DNA of 26,060 nucleotides from Oehlia diaphana (Eukaryota; Glomeromycota; Glomeromycetes; Glomerales; Glomeraceae): assembly GCA_003833135.1 (NCBI GenBank), contig QZLH01000703.1:11032-37091 (forward strand), given 5' to 3'. Shown here piece after piece: positions 10,576 to 20,403 of the stretch (its first letter is position 1; every line of letters begins with the position of its first letter). Made by a program: the position numbers and the translations under genes. The notes below the pieces were generated by a model. The model saw nothing but the letters and a program-made list of their open reading frames with translations, did not search any database and was not told where the DNA came from.

Positions 10576-11880
10576 GTTAACTCCCATTTTTCCACTTTCG
10601 CTTATTTCTGCTATTATTTGTCGAATTAGATGCCGCTGATTCAGTATCTGTATTAACCATGCCGAATGTGTTAAAGGCTAATCTTGGTATTTTGGAACTT
10701 TTGTCATTGCTATTTTTTGCAGGATCAGTACAGTCTTTAAATGAATAATTAATTATTAATCATACTTAATATAAATAATGAAAAATCAAAAAAATGGTTC
10801 AAGTCTTCTAGCACAATTTAAATAACGTTCAATATTGTTTTTCCATGAACATCATTAGCTTGAATTAAAGGTTTGCTTCTTAAAAGATTAAGTTTATTAT
10901 TTCATTAAAATCTTTTTAGATATTTAAGTAGTTTAACTTGATCTGTTGTTGGTGGAGAAATTAATACAATATACCCAAACATCAATACAAAATAGTACAT
11001 TAAATACGAAAATTTCATGCATCTTGACTGCTTTTCGGAAATTATAATCTTCCGTAACAGGATTCAAATCTTTCGGGATTTATTAATTTCATTGATTATT
11101 TGATTACTTTTTCATTATTGTGTTAATTAATGCAATATTGAGTAAATTACAACATTCTTTTTGACAAAATCCATTCCTTTGATTTATCAGAGTTGGTTTC
11201 ATTGGTATCGGTTGCAACTTTTCTTTTATTCTTATTTTTGCCTTTTTTTAGATATGATATTTTCGTGAAAATCGTGCATTTTGAATCCAAGTAAAAAATT
11301 ACGTATTAACTTTTGCCATCCAACTGTTTGATCATTTTTCCAATAATCTGTCAGATCTTCAATCAACATTTTATTTAACCTTCAATAGTTGTTTACTGTT
11401 CATTTCTATTGTGTATTTTAAATGTAGTTTTATTTGATGCTAACCAAGTAAATCGTTACTTGACTGTTTCATAAGTTAGCATGACAGCATTAGCTAATAG
11501 TTCTGATAGTACTAGTAAACCTTCGATATCGTACATAATTGTTTTTGCAATTGGGTCATCATCCTTTCTCTCGAGAAAAGTTTTCATTCTTTTTCTTTTC
11601 ATCAAATATTATTTCGTTCTTTTTCATTTTACCTTCAAATTTAATTTTGATATCTAAGAGCTTTAGGAAGTATGTAACCATGATTTTGCAATGCATATAT
11701 AATAAGAAGATGCCAATACCGATGGTACAATACGATGATTATTCGAACTATAATATATTTATTTGATGTAGTAACTACAGTATTAAAGAATTCAGTTGGC
11801 GTGCATTAAAGTCTTTAAGAAGCTCATTAATTGTTGTTGTCATTTCATCAGGAATATCATTAATTGTGAAAAAAAATTTT
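10576..11880 (-). pseudogene. Decayed multi-piece gene of unknown family
   Basis: Reading the minus strand from 11880 downwards, protein-like blocks follow each other in order, each ended by a stop or frameshift: FTINDIPDEMTTTINELL (to 11775); NKYIIVRIIIVLYHRYWHLL and ALQNHGYILPKALRYQN (to 11641); DDPIAKTIMYDIEGLLVL and SELLANAVMLTYETVK (to about 11456); a 45-residue block IEDLTDYWKNDQTVGWQKL to KKRQK (11373-11241); a Lys-rich block KRKVATDTNETNSDKS; ISPPTTDQVKLLKYLKRF (near 10910-10985); KPLIQANDVHGKTILNV (near 10820-10880); and IPRLAFNTFGMVNTDTES with NKRKWKNGS (10746-10576). Composition and length of the blocks are unlike random AT-rich frames. I do not recognise the family and assign no function; a cellular gene or the coding part of a transposon are both possible. 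Confidence 0.5.
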
Positions 11881-11889
11881 CGGGAGAGC

Positions 11890-12669
11890 GGTGTTAAAGG
11901 TCAATTTTGTCTCAACCATTCATTATTTATAAATTTTTGAATTGCCATATTAATGTATTGTATAAATTGTACAAATAAAAAAATAAATTACAAAGTTTTA
12001 ATAATGATATAAATTTTGTATACTGATATAATATTTTTTGGGAGATAATAATTAAACATTATGATAACTGATAACATGTTTTGATTATCAATTATTATTT
12101 TCAATTATATTGTAACTTGGAGGAATGATTTTAAGATTACATTATTATTTAATGACTTTTTTTGATTTTTTAATAAATTAAGAATTAAATAACATTTTTT
12201 TATCGATTAAATTTGTTCTTTTATGAATTTTGTAATTACGTCATTTTAAATTATTAAAAAATTTATTATATTGACAAATTGATGCGTTCTTAAGTTTTAT
12301 TTCTTGTTTATATGGTAATTTATTCTCTTCTGACATTTGTCCCCACATATTTCTTATTATTTTTGAAATTTCACTTAACAATTTTTATTATTCATCCTCA
12401 CAGTTTTAAAATTTTCACCTCTAAATAAGTTAAACGCATTTGATGTTTTCTTTATACAATTTACTATAAGACTATCCAATACATATGAAGGTATAAGTAA
12501 ATTATAAACTGATTAATTATAATTATACATGCACAGGATGAATTTATGGTATGTAAAAGTATGAAATATTAAAGAATTAAATTTGTTAGTTCAAATCAGG
12601 TATTCTTTATTTACGCACTAATTTGTTTCATGGTCTATTTCACAATACTGATCAAAGAATATATAGAAA
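11890..12669. other. AT-rich stretch without recognised features
   Basis: Nothing beyond AT-rich low-complexity sequence was seen between the decayed gene and the following TIR element. Confidence 0.4.
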
Positions 12670-13840
12670 GTAAGTAACGGAAATTGGCAAAGTAAGTAAC
12701 GTAAAGTCACATGATCTATTAAGTTACTTCTCTTATATAAGGTACGGAACGTAAATTTTTTTGGTAAATACTTTACGTTACTCCTTAAATTTGCCACATG
12801 ATCGCGTCATGTTTTGTTTATCGAATCTCATTTTCAGTATTCCGACTAAGGTTTAGTTGTTTTAGTTGTTTTTCACTTTACGTTTCGTTTCTTATTTTTT
12901 TTTTATTTTGTTTCTGTTTCATATTTCGTTTTAGATATTTTAGTTCTTTCAGTTCTAAAATTAATAAAGGTATGTTTTTATATTTTTCATTTATTTTTTA
13001 TTTTTATTTCGTTTTTATCTTATATTTCGTTTCTTACTAACTTCATTTTTTTTTTTTACTTTATGGTTTATTTTTACTTGGTTTCCTATCATTACCCAAT
13101 CTCCTATCATGATCATTTTTTTATTTTTTGTCTCTCATCATTTTTCACCTCATATTACTTCTCATTATTTGTCTCCCATTATTTCTATTACATCTTTTCA
13201 TTTTCCATTATTTCTTTTTCTCTCCTGTTTACTTCCTATCATTACTTTTTGTCTCTCATCACTTCCTTTCGTCTCCCATTACTCCTCTTTGTCTCCTATC
13301 ACTTCTTTTCGTTCCTTTTCATCTCCGATCACTCCTCTTCGTCTCTCATCACTTCTTTTCATTTCCCATCACTCCTTTTTATCTCTATTTCTACTTTTGT
13401 TTCCTATCACTTCTCATTGCTCTTTTTTACTCCCTTTAATCTTTTATTACTTTTCATTACTCCATTGTTACTTCATTTTTTTATTAGTATTTTTCTCCTT
13501 GATCGTTATAATTTACTTATCTTTTTTATTTATTGTTATTGTTTTTTTATTTGTATCACTTCATTAAAAATAAATATGGTGATTTTTTCTTTAAAATCGA
13601 AAATGTGTGACTTAAATTTTAATATTTGCAAATAAAATTTCATTAAATAGGATTATTTTGAATTAAATATGCATGCAAAAAATATTTTATAAAAATATCT
13701 TCGCAATAAATTTTAAGTTTAACCGATCAAAAATTAGCTAAGTTAAAACAATAAATTTACTCTATAATATTGTGCATCATGTGACAAGTGTGACATACTT
13801 GAATTTTACGTTAGTTAATTAGCCAATTTCCGTAACTCAC
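12670..13840. mobile_element. 1.17-kb element with 36-bp imperfect terminal inverted repeats
   Basis: The ends 12670-12705 and 13805-13840 are inverted copies with about 31 of 36 bases matching; the best block is TACGGAAATTGGC (AACGGAAATTGGC on the left). The left end also repeats AGTAAGTAACG internally. The inside carries a long pyrimidine-rich tract (about 12820-13560). No transposase is present, so if it moved it was as a nonautonomous element. A target duplication is not evident. The plus-strand frames inside (for example 13063-13635) are Phe/Ser/Leu low complexity caused by the tract and are not genes. Confidence 0.65.
13128..13440 (+). repeat. Degenerate 20-bp pyrimidine-rich minisatellite
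   Basis: Units of about 20 bases of the form YATCACTTCTTTTCGTCTC are laid head to tail, clearest from 13236 to 13400, where five or more units keep exact 20-base spacing with one 10-base partial unit. Almost all bases on this strand are C or T, interrupted by A and G at fixed places in the unit. Towards both sides it grades into general T/C-rich sequence. Confidence 0.75.
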
Positions 13841-14497
13841 TTACTACCTGCCGCTTGTCAAATGTGGTCACATTGTTATAAAGATATGTTACTTTATATA
13901 TTTAATTTATCATACCTTATTTTTAACACCATTATCATATTCGTTCAAATTAAGAGATATGAATAAATATTACATAATAATAAAGGAAATCTTTTTTATA
14001 TTTAATATATATAAAAGAGTTACAGAATTTTAAATGTATTTAAATATTTATATTAATAAAAAGATCAAAGTTTATTGTTCATAAGGATAAATCAGTATGA
14101 TATTTTATTTAATTTTTCACTACGTGATAAGTACAATTATTACTGTTGCTACAACAATCCACACCTTGGTCCTACTTTAAACCGCTTCAAAACTCATTAA
14201 CCAGTAAGCAGTAATTATATAAAAATCAAAGATATATTATATTTCATCCTTTGACCTCTCAGTAATTAATAAAGATTATTAATTTTTAATTGAAATTCCA
14301 AATACTCGTTTGATACTTTTATTTCAAAATTTATCAAGAAGATCCCACCTATTTCTAATAAAGGTTACCATAAAATTTTCAACTTTATACATAAGTTTAT
14401 CTTATTTTTTATTGTAATTCTATTGGTAATTAATCCAAAAAGGAAAAAAATCAAAATAACGCAGTATACCATTTTTTTTTTTTTGTATATAATGTAT
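13841..14497. other. 3' flank of the Sel1-kinase gene
   Basis: No gene is recognised. It lies downstream of the minus-strand gene ending at 14498 and must contain its transcript end; a 12-base T run sits about 14472-14483, close to the stop codon. Confidence 0.4.
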
Positions 14498-17400
14498 TTA
14501 TATATGAGAATATTCATCATCAGACTCTTCTTGAACAAAATATTCAGTAGTAGGTTCGTGACTTATAGAATATTCTTGTGAATAAGATTGTGTAATAGGA
14601 GTAGTATTTACTGGCTCTTGTTCTAAATTAGCTTCGTTTGCTTCTACAAATTCCAACATATCATTTTCTAATTGTTGATCATCAATATTGGGCATAGTAC
14701 TATAATTTTCATTCTTGTTTACTCTATAATATTCATCAATACAATAAATCCATTGAGATATAATATTTTCAAGCATTATTACAGTTGGTCTATTAGAAGG
14801 ATCTTTATCCCAACATTTTTTCATTAAATCTTTATAACATTTTGGAGTATTTTCCATAATTTTAGGACGTTTCCCTTCACAAATACTTACGGCATCACAC
14901 TCTTCATACATAAATGGAGGATTACCTGATGTAAATTCCCACATAATCATTGAAAAACTATAAATATCACTTGCTTGTTTATATGATGGATTTTCCCCTA
15001 ATATTTCAGGCGCCATAAAAGGCAAAACTCCACGATTTTCATGATCTTGTAATTCACTTATAGGTTTACATAATCCTAAATCAATAATAAATAACTCATT
15101 GTAATTATCTGAAATTAATATATTACCATCATGAAAATCACCATGAGCTAAATTTGATTCATGAATTACTTTAAGTCCTAATATAATTTTGTTTAATAAT
15201 TGTAACTTTTCTTGCCACTTAAATTTAGCTATCTCAGGTAAGCATTTTTTCAAATTTCCCTTCTTTGCATAACTCATTATTACTAAATAATTTGAATTAT
15301 TTGGATCTTGGGTAAATCCAAAGTATTGAATAAATTTTGAAAATGATTTTTTCTGACAATTATAGTGATATTTCCACTAAACAAATAATAAAAAAATTAT
15401 TAAATTTTTTTTAAAAGTAAATAAAATTTGCTCATTGAATATATGTAAATACTATACCTCATCCAGAAATTTATCATTTAAATTTGATGGATTATTAAGC
15501 ACTTTAAGAGCGACCTCATACTCCATTTGTCTATTCCATTGTTGTTTTTCAAAATTCCAACTATAAATAGGTCCATCTGACCAAATAGCTTTATGAATTT
15601 CACTATATCCACCTTTATCATGATAATTAATACTTGAAAGTTTATTATAAGGTATCCACTCTAAAATTTCATAACTACTTTTGGCATTTTGCTGTGCTTC
15701 TTGAATAAATTTATCAATAAATTCATTTTTACTAGTCCACTTTGAAAAATTCCCTTTTAATTGCTTAGTATTACATTTTTTACACCATTGGTAATTACTA
15801 TATGGTCGACTGCATTCATTGCATAATTCCTTCTTATTTTTAAAACTTACATCATTACTTTCTTCTGCTTTTTGATGCCAATAAAAGGCTTTTTCTAAAT
15901 TCTTTTCTGTTCCTTTTCCATTTTCGTAATATGTGCCTAATAACAACATTGCATCAAAATGACCATTTTCTGCTGCTTTTTGATACCAATAAAAGGCGTT
16001 TTCTAAATTCTTTTCTGTTCCTTTTCCATTTTCGTAATATGTGCCTAATACCAACATTGCATCAATGTGACCATTTTCTGCTGCTTTTTGATACCAATGA
16101 AAGGCTTTTTCTAAATTCTTGTTTGTTCCTACTCCAAGTTCATAACATAAGGCTAAACTAAAAATTGCTGCTTCTTCACCATTATTTGCTGCTTTTTGAT
16201 ACCAATTAAAGGCTTCTTCTAAATTCTTTTCTGTTCCTTCACCATATTTATAACATGTGGCTAAATCAAACATTGCACCAGTCTGACCGTCTTCTGCTGC
16301 TTTTTGATACCAATGAAAAGCTTTTTCTAAATTCTTTTCTGTCCCTTCTCCATCTTTATATCTATTGGCTAAATTAAACATCGCTGCCTTATCACCATTT
16401 TCTGCTCCTTTTTGATACCAATAAAAGGATTTCTCTAAATTCTTTTCTATTCCTTCTCCACTTTCAAAACATATGGCCACATGATTCATAGCTTCTTTAT
16501 CACCATTTTCTGCTGCTTTATAATACCAATAAAAGGTTTTTTCTAGATCCTTTTCTATTCCTTCTCCATTTTTATAATACATAGCTAACCTACGCATTGA
16601 TTCTTTATCTTTACTTTCTGCTGCTTTTTGACACCAATAAAAAGCTTTTTTTAAATCCTTTTTTGTTCCTTCTCCATGATAATAACATAGAGATAAATTA
16701 TACATGGCTTTTTCATCATTCTTTTCTGCTGCTATTTCATACCAAATAAAGGCTTTTCTTAAATCTTTTTCTGTTCCTTCTCCATAATAATAATTATGTG
16801 CTAAATTAAACATTACTTCTTCATCACCTTTTTCCATTGCTTTTTGATACAAATAAAAGGCTTTTTCTAAATCCTTTTCTGTTCCTTCTCCATTTTTATA
16901 ATGTATGGCTAAATTCCATATTGCATGAATATAATTATTTTCTGATGCCTTTTGATACCAATAAAAGGCTTTTTCTAAATTCTTTTCTGTTCCTTCTCCA
17001 TTTTCATAATGTATAGCTAAATTATACATCGCTTCTTCAATACCATTTTCTGCTGCTTTTTGAATCCAATAAAAGGCTTTTTTTAAATCCTTTTCTGTTC
17101 CTGCTCCATCATAATAACATACGGCTAAATGAAACATTGCATTAATACAATCATTATCTGCTGCTTTTTTATACCAATTAAAGGCATTTTTTAAATTCTT
17201 TTCTATTCCTTCTCCATTTTTATAACATATGGCTAAATTATACATTGCATCATTATGACCATTTTCTGCTGCTTTTTGATACCAATAAAAGGCTTTTTCT
17301 AAATCCTTTTCTGTTCCTTCTCCAATATAATAACTATTAGCTAAATTAAATATTGCGAGAATATGATTGCTTTCTGCTGCTTTTTGAAACCAATAAAAGG

Positions 17401-19567
17401 CTTTTTTAAAATTCCTTTTTATTTCTTCTCCATGTTTATAATGTATAGCTAAACTAAACATTGCTTTTTCATTCCCATTTTCTGCTGCTTTTTGACACCA
17501 ATTAAAGGCTTTTTCTAAATCCTTTTCTGTTTCTATTCCATTTTCATATTCTTTGGATAACATATACATTGCATCAGTGCAATCATTTTCTGCTGCTTTT
17601 TGAAGCCAATAAAAGGTTTTTTTCAAATCCTTTTTTGTTCCATCTCCATTCCTATAACATATAGCTAAATGATACATTGCATTAATATACCCATTTGCTG
17701 CCGCATTTTGATACCAATAAAAGGCTTTTTTTAAATTCTTTTCTGTTCCTTCACCAAGATAATAACTATTGGCTAAATTAAATATTGCAGGAATATGATT
17801 TTTTTCTGCAGCTTTTTGAAACCAATAAAAGGCTTTTTTTAAATTCTTTTTTATTCCTACTCCATCATGATAACATACAGCTAAACTAAACATTGCATCT
17901 TCAATATCATTTTCTGCTGCTTTTTTATACCAATTAAAGGCATTTTTTAAATTCTTTTTTGTTCCTTCTCCATTTTCATAACACACAGCTAAATTATACA
18001 TTGCATCAATTTGTTCATTTTCTGCTGCTTTTTGATACCAATGAAAGGCTTTTTCTAAATCCTTTTCTGTTCCTCTTCCAGAATGATACTTATTGGCCAA
18101 ATTAAACATTGCACCGATATAATCTTTCTCTGCTGCTTTTTTATACCAATAAAAGGCTTTTTCTAAATTCATTTCTATTCCTTCTCCATTTTCATAATGC
18201 GCAGCTAAACTATTCATTGCTTCTTCATAATCATTTTCTGCTGCTTTTTGATACCAATGAAAGGCTTTTTCTAAATCCATTTCTGTTCCATCTCCAAAAT
18301 AATACTTATTGGCTAAATTAAACATTGCATAAGTATGATTGTTTTCTGCTGCCTTTTGGTACCAATAAATGGCTTTTTCTAAATCCTTTTTTGTTCCTTC
18401 TCCATCTTTATAATACATGGCTAAAATATTCATTGCATCTTCATCACCTTCTTCTGCTGCTTTTTGACACCAATGAAAGGCTTTTTTTAAATCCTTTTCT
18501 GTTCCTACTCCATCATGATAACATATGGCTAAATTAAACATCGCATCAATATAATCTTTCTCTGCTGCTTTTTGATACCAATGAAAGGCTTTTTTTAAAT
18601 CCTTTTCTATTCCTTCTCCATTTTCGTAACATATAGCTAAATTATTCATTGCTTTTTCATACCCATTTTCTGCTGCTTTTTGATACCAATGAAGGGCTTT
18701 TTCTAAATCCTTTTCTATTCCTTCTCCATCTTCATAATGCATGGCCAAACTATTCATTGCTTCTTCATCACCATTTTCTGCTGCTTTTTGATACCAATAA
18801 AAGGCTTTTTCTAAATCTTTTTCTGTTCCTTCTCCATTATTGTAACATATAGCTAAATTATTCATTGCTCTTTCATACCCATTTTCTGCTGCTTTATGAT
18901 ACCAATAAAAGGCTTTTTTTAAATCCTTTTCTGTTCCTACTCCATCATGATAACATACGGCTAAATTAAACATTGCATCAATATAATCTTTCTCTGCTGC
19001 TTTTTGATACCAATGAAAGGCTTTTTCTAAATCCTTTTCTATTCCTTCTCCATAATTGTAACATATAGCTAAATTATTCATTGCTCTTTCATAACCATTT
19101 TCTGCTGCTTTTTGATACCAATGAAAGGCTTTTTCTAAATTCTTTTCTGTTCCTACTCCATCTTCATAATGCAAGGCTAAACTATTCATTGCTTCTTTAT
19201 CACCATTTTCTGCTGCTTTTTGACACCAATAAAAGGCTTTTTCTAAATCTTTTTCTGTCCCTTCTCCATTTTTATAACATATGGCTAAATTAGTCATTGC
19301 TTTAATATGATCTTTCTCTGCTGCTTTTTGATACCAATAAAAGGCTTTTTCTAAATTCTTTTCTATTCCTTCTCCATCTTTATAGCATATGGCTAAATTA
19401 AACATTCCTATTTCATCATTATTTTCTGCTAATTTTTCTAAAGAATTAATACATTTTTTACACCATAATTCTTTAGTAAAAGATTTATTGCAATATGAAC
19501 AATTTTTTGTTCCTTCTGTATTGATATCTTTAACTGAGATATTTGGTTTACTAAGTTCGGTTTCCAT
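14498..19567 (-). CDS. Sel1-repeat protein kinase (zinc ribbon - 33 Sel1 - zinc ribbon - kinase)
   Basis: Two exons, 19567-15458 and 15376-14498, with an 81-bp intron (15377-15457), give 1662 residues. The ATG at 19567 follows AAAATAACC and no earlier in-frame Met is near. Order: zinc ribbon C23-x2-C26-x9-C36-x2-C39; 33 Sel1 repeats of exactly 36 residues (about 51-1237); a second zinc ribbon of identical spacing at C1249/C1252/C1262/C1265; then the kinase: KGGYSEIHKAIW (1318-1329), VALK with Lys1355, HGD with Asp1450 for HRD, DGNIL with Asn1455, DLG from Asp1469 for DFG, MAPE (1491-1494), SDIYSFSMIMWE, CW.KDP.NRP, and an acidic, Gln/Glu-rich tail of about 85 residues. Catalytic Lys, Asp, Asn and metal-binding Asp are kept. 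Sel1 arrays form alpha-solenoid scaffolds, so the protein may dock partners next to its kinase; partners are unknown. It is the closest relative in the window of the kinase at 7651, sharing ribbon, insertion and intron site. Probably cytosolic: no signal peptide or membrane segment. Confidence 0.93.
15857..19417 (-). repeat. Tandem array of 33 Sel1 units, 108 bp each
   Basis: The coding sequence repeats every 108 bp (36 residues) without a single insertion or deletion. The unit reads roughly AMFNLAICYxNGEGTEKDL followed by EKAFYWYQKAAENG. Neighbouring units differ, but units four apart are often most alike (2/3/4 with 6/7/8; 14-17 with 18-21), pointing to duplications of four-unit blocks of 432 bp. 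The last two full units are nearly identical single-unit copies. Confidence 0.92.
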
Positions 19568-19663
19568 TGGTTATTTTAGAAATTTATTTTATTAAAAAAA
19601 ATATTTAATTTTTTTTTTAGGCGAACTTTTTATAAATAATTTTTTTTTTTAATTTGTAACATT

Positions 19664-19932
19664 AAAGGCTAAAATATTTTCGGGTTACATTTTTCCGATG
19701 CATTAGTGAAGTTTCTAATGATAGTATTACTAAATAAATGGTCCATTATTACCATAATAGGTGTAAGATTAATTACAAAAAATTTCAATTAAAAATATAG
19801 GTAGTGTTTTTTTTAAAAAGGAATAATCTAACCAATAAAGGTTAAAATTTTTCGGGTCACGTTTTTCCGAAGTTTCTAATGATAGGAAATTCCCGTATCA
19901 ATAAATAAATGGTCCATTATTACTATAACAGT
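19664..19932. repeat. Direct duplication upstream of the Sel1-kinase gene
   Basis: About 96 bases at 19664-19761 recur at 19837-19932 in the same orientation, offset by 173 bases. Shared blocks are TTTCGGGT, AAGTTTCTAATGATAG and AATAAATGGTCCATTATTA. Copy 2 has an extra 14 or so bases before AATAAATGG, and copy 1 has an insert near GATGCATTAGTG. The nearer copy begins 97 bases upstream of the start codon at 19567, so the duplication probably covers proximal promoter or leader sequence. Confidence 0.7.
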
Positions 19933-20132
19933 GTGAGTGTATGACCCAGCAAAATTTTGGAAATCGGTAGATGTCGATCATCGGAAGAGACTTGATCATT
20001 TTAACCATTTTTCGAATTAGGGTTAAATGATTTCATTCCGTAAATAACCATAAGCTAAATTGGGTATCATTATTGTCATTTGGTCATTTGTTATTAAAAT
20101 ACAGAAAGATCATTGGACAATTTAATTACATT

Positions 20133-20142
20133 ATCACGTGAT
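20133..20142. promoter_or_regulatory. ATCACGTGAT palindrome (E-box) upstream of the Sel1-kinase gene
   Basis: Same perfect 10-mer as upstream of the first kinase gene, here 566 bases before the start codon at 19567 on the minus strand. It fits a bHLH (Cbf1-type) site; regulatory use is inferred from repetition only. Confidence 0.4.
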
Positions 20143-20403
20143 GAACAAAACTAAAGATATGTGTATACAGTATAAATCATAATCATCGCACCAAATTAAG
20201 ACGGCTAGGGAGTTCAACACTCTCCCGTTCCTCCCTATTTTTCCAATCAAGGTGGCCACCCCTTATTCCGAAAAGGCGATCGGGTGTTGGTTATTAGTTT
20301 TACATAAACTATTTCGGTTTTACATATGTAGAGTTTGTATTCTTTACTGTAACCGGGTTCATTTTGTGAATTAAAAATAAAATAAAAATACAAAAGGTTC
20401 TTC

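Noticed and set aside
13063..13635. 190-residue plus-strand frame and two overlapping frames
   Set aside because: Phe/Ser/Leu/Tyr low complexity from the C/T-rich tract; all three frames are open together, which indicates composition and not selection.
15857..19417. Regular direct repeats that might suggest a CRISPR array or satellite
   Set aside because: The 108-bp units are coding and diverged; there are no alternating repeats and unique spacers.
15931..19595. Five or more plus-strand frames of 67-76 residues within the Sel1 gene
   Set aside because: They recur with the 108-bp period and are the antisense shadow of the Sel1 units.
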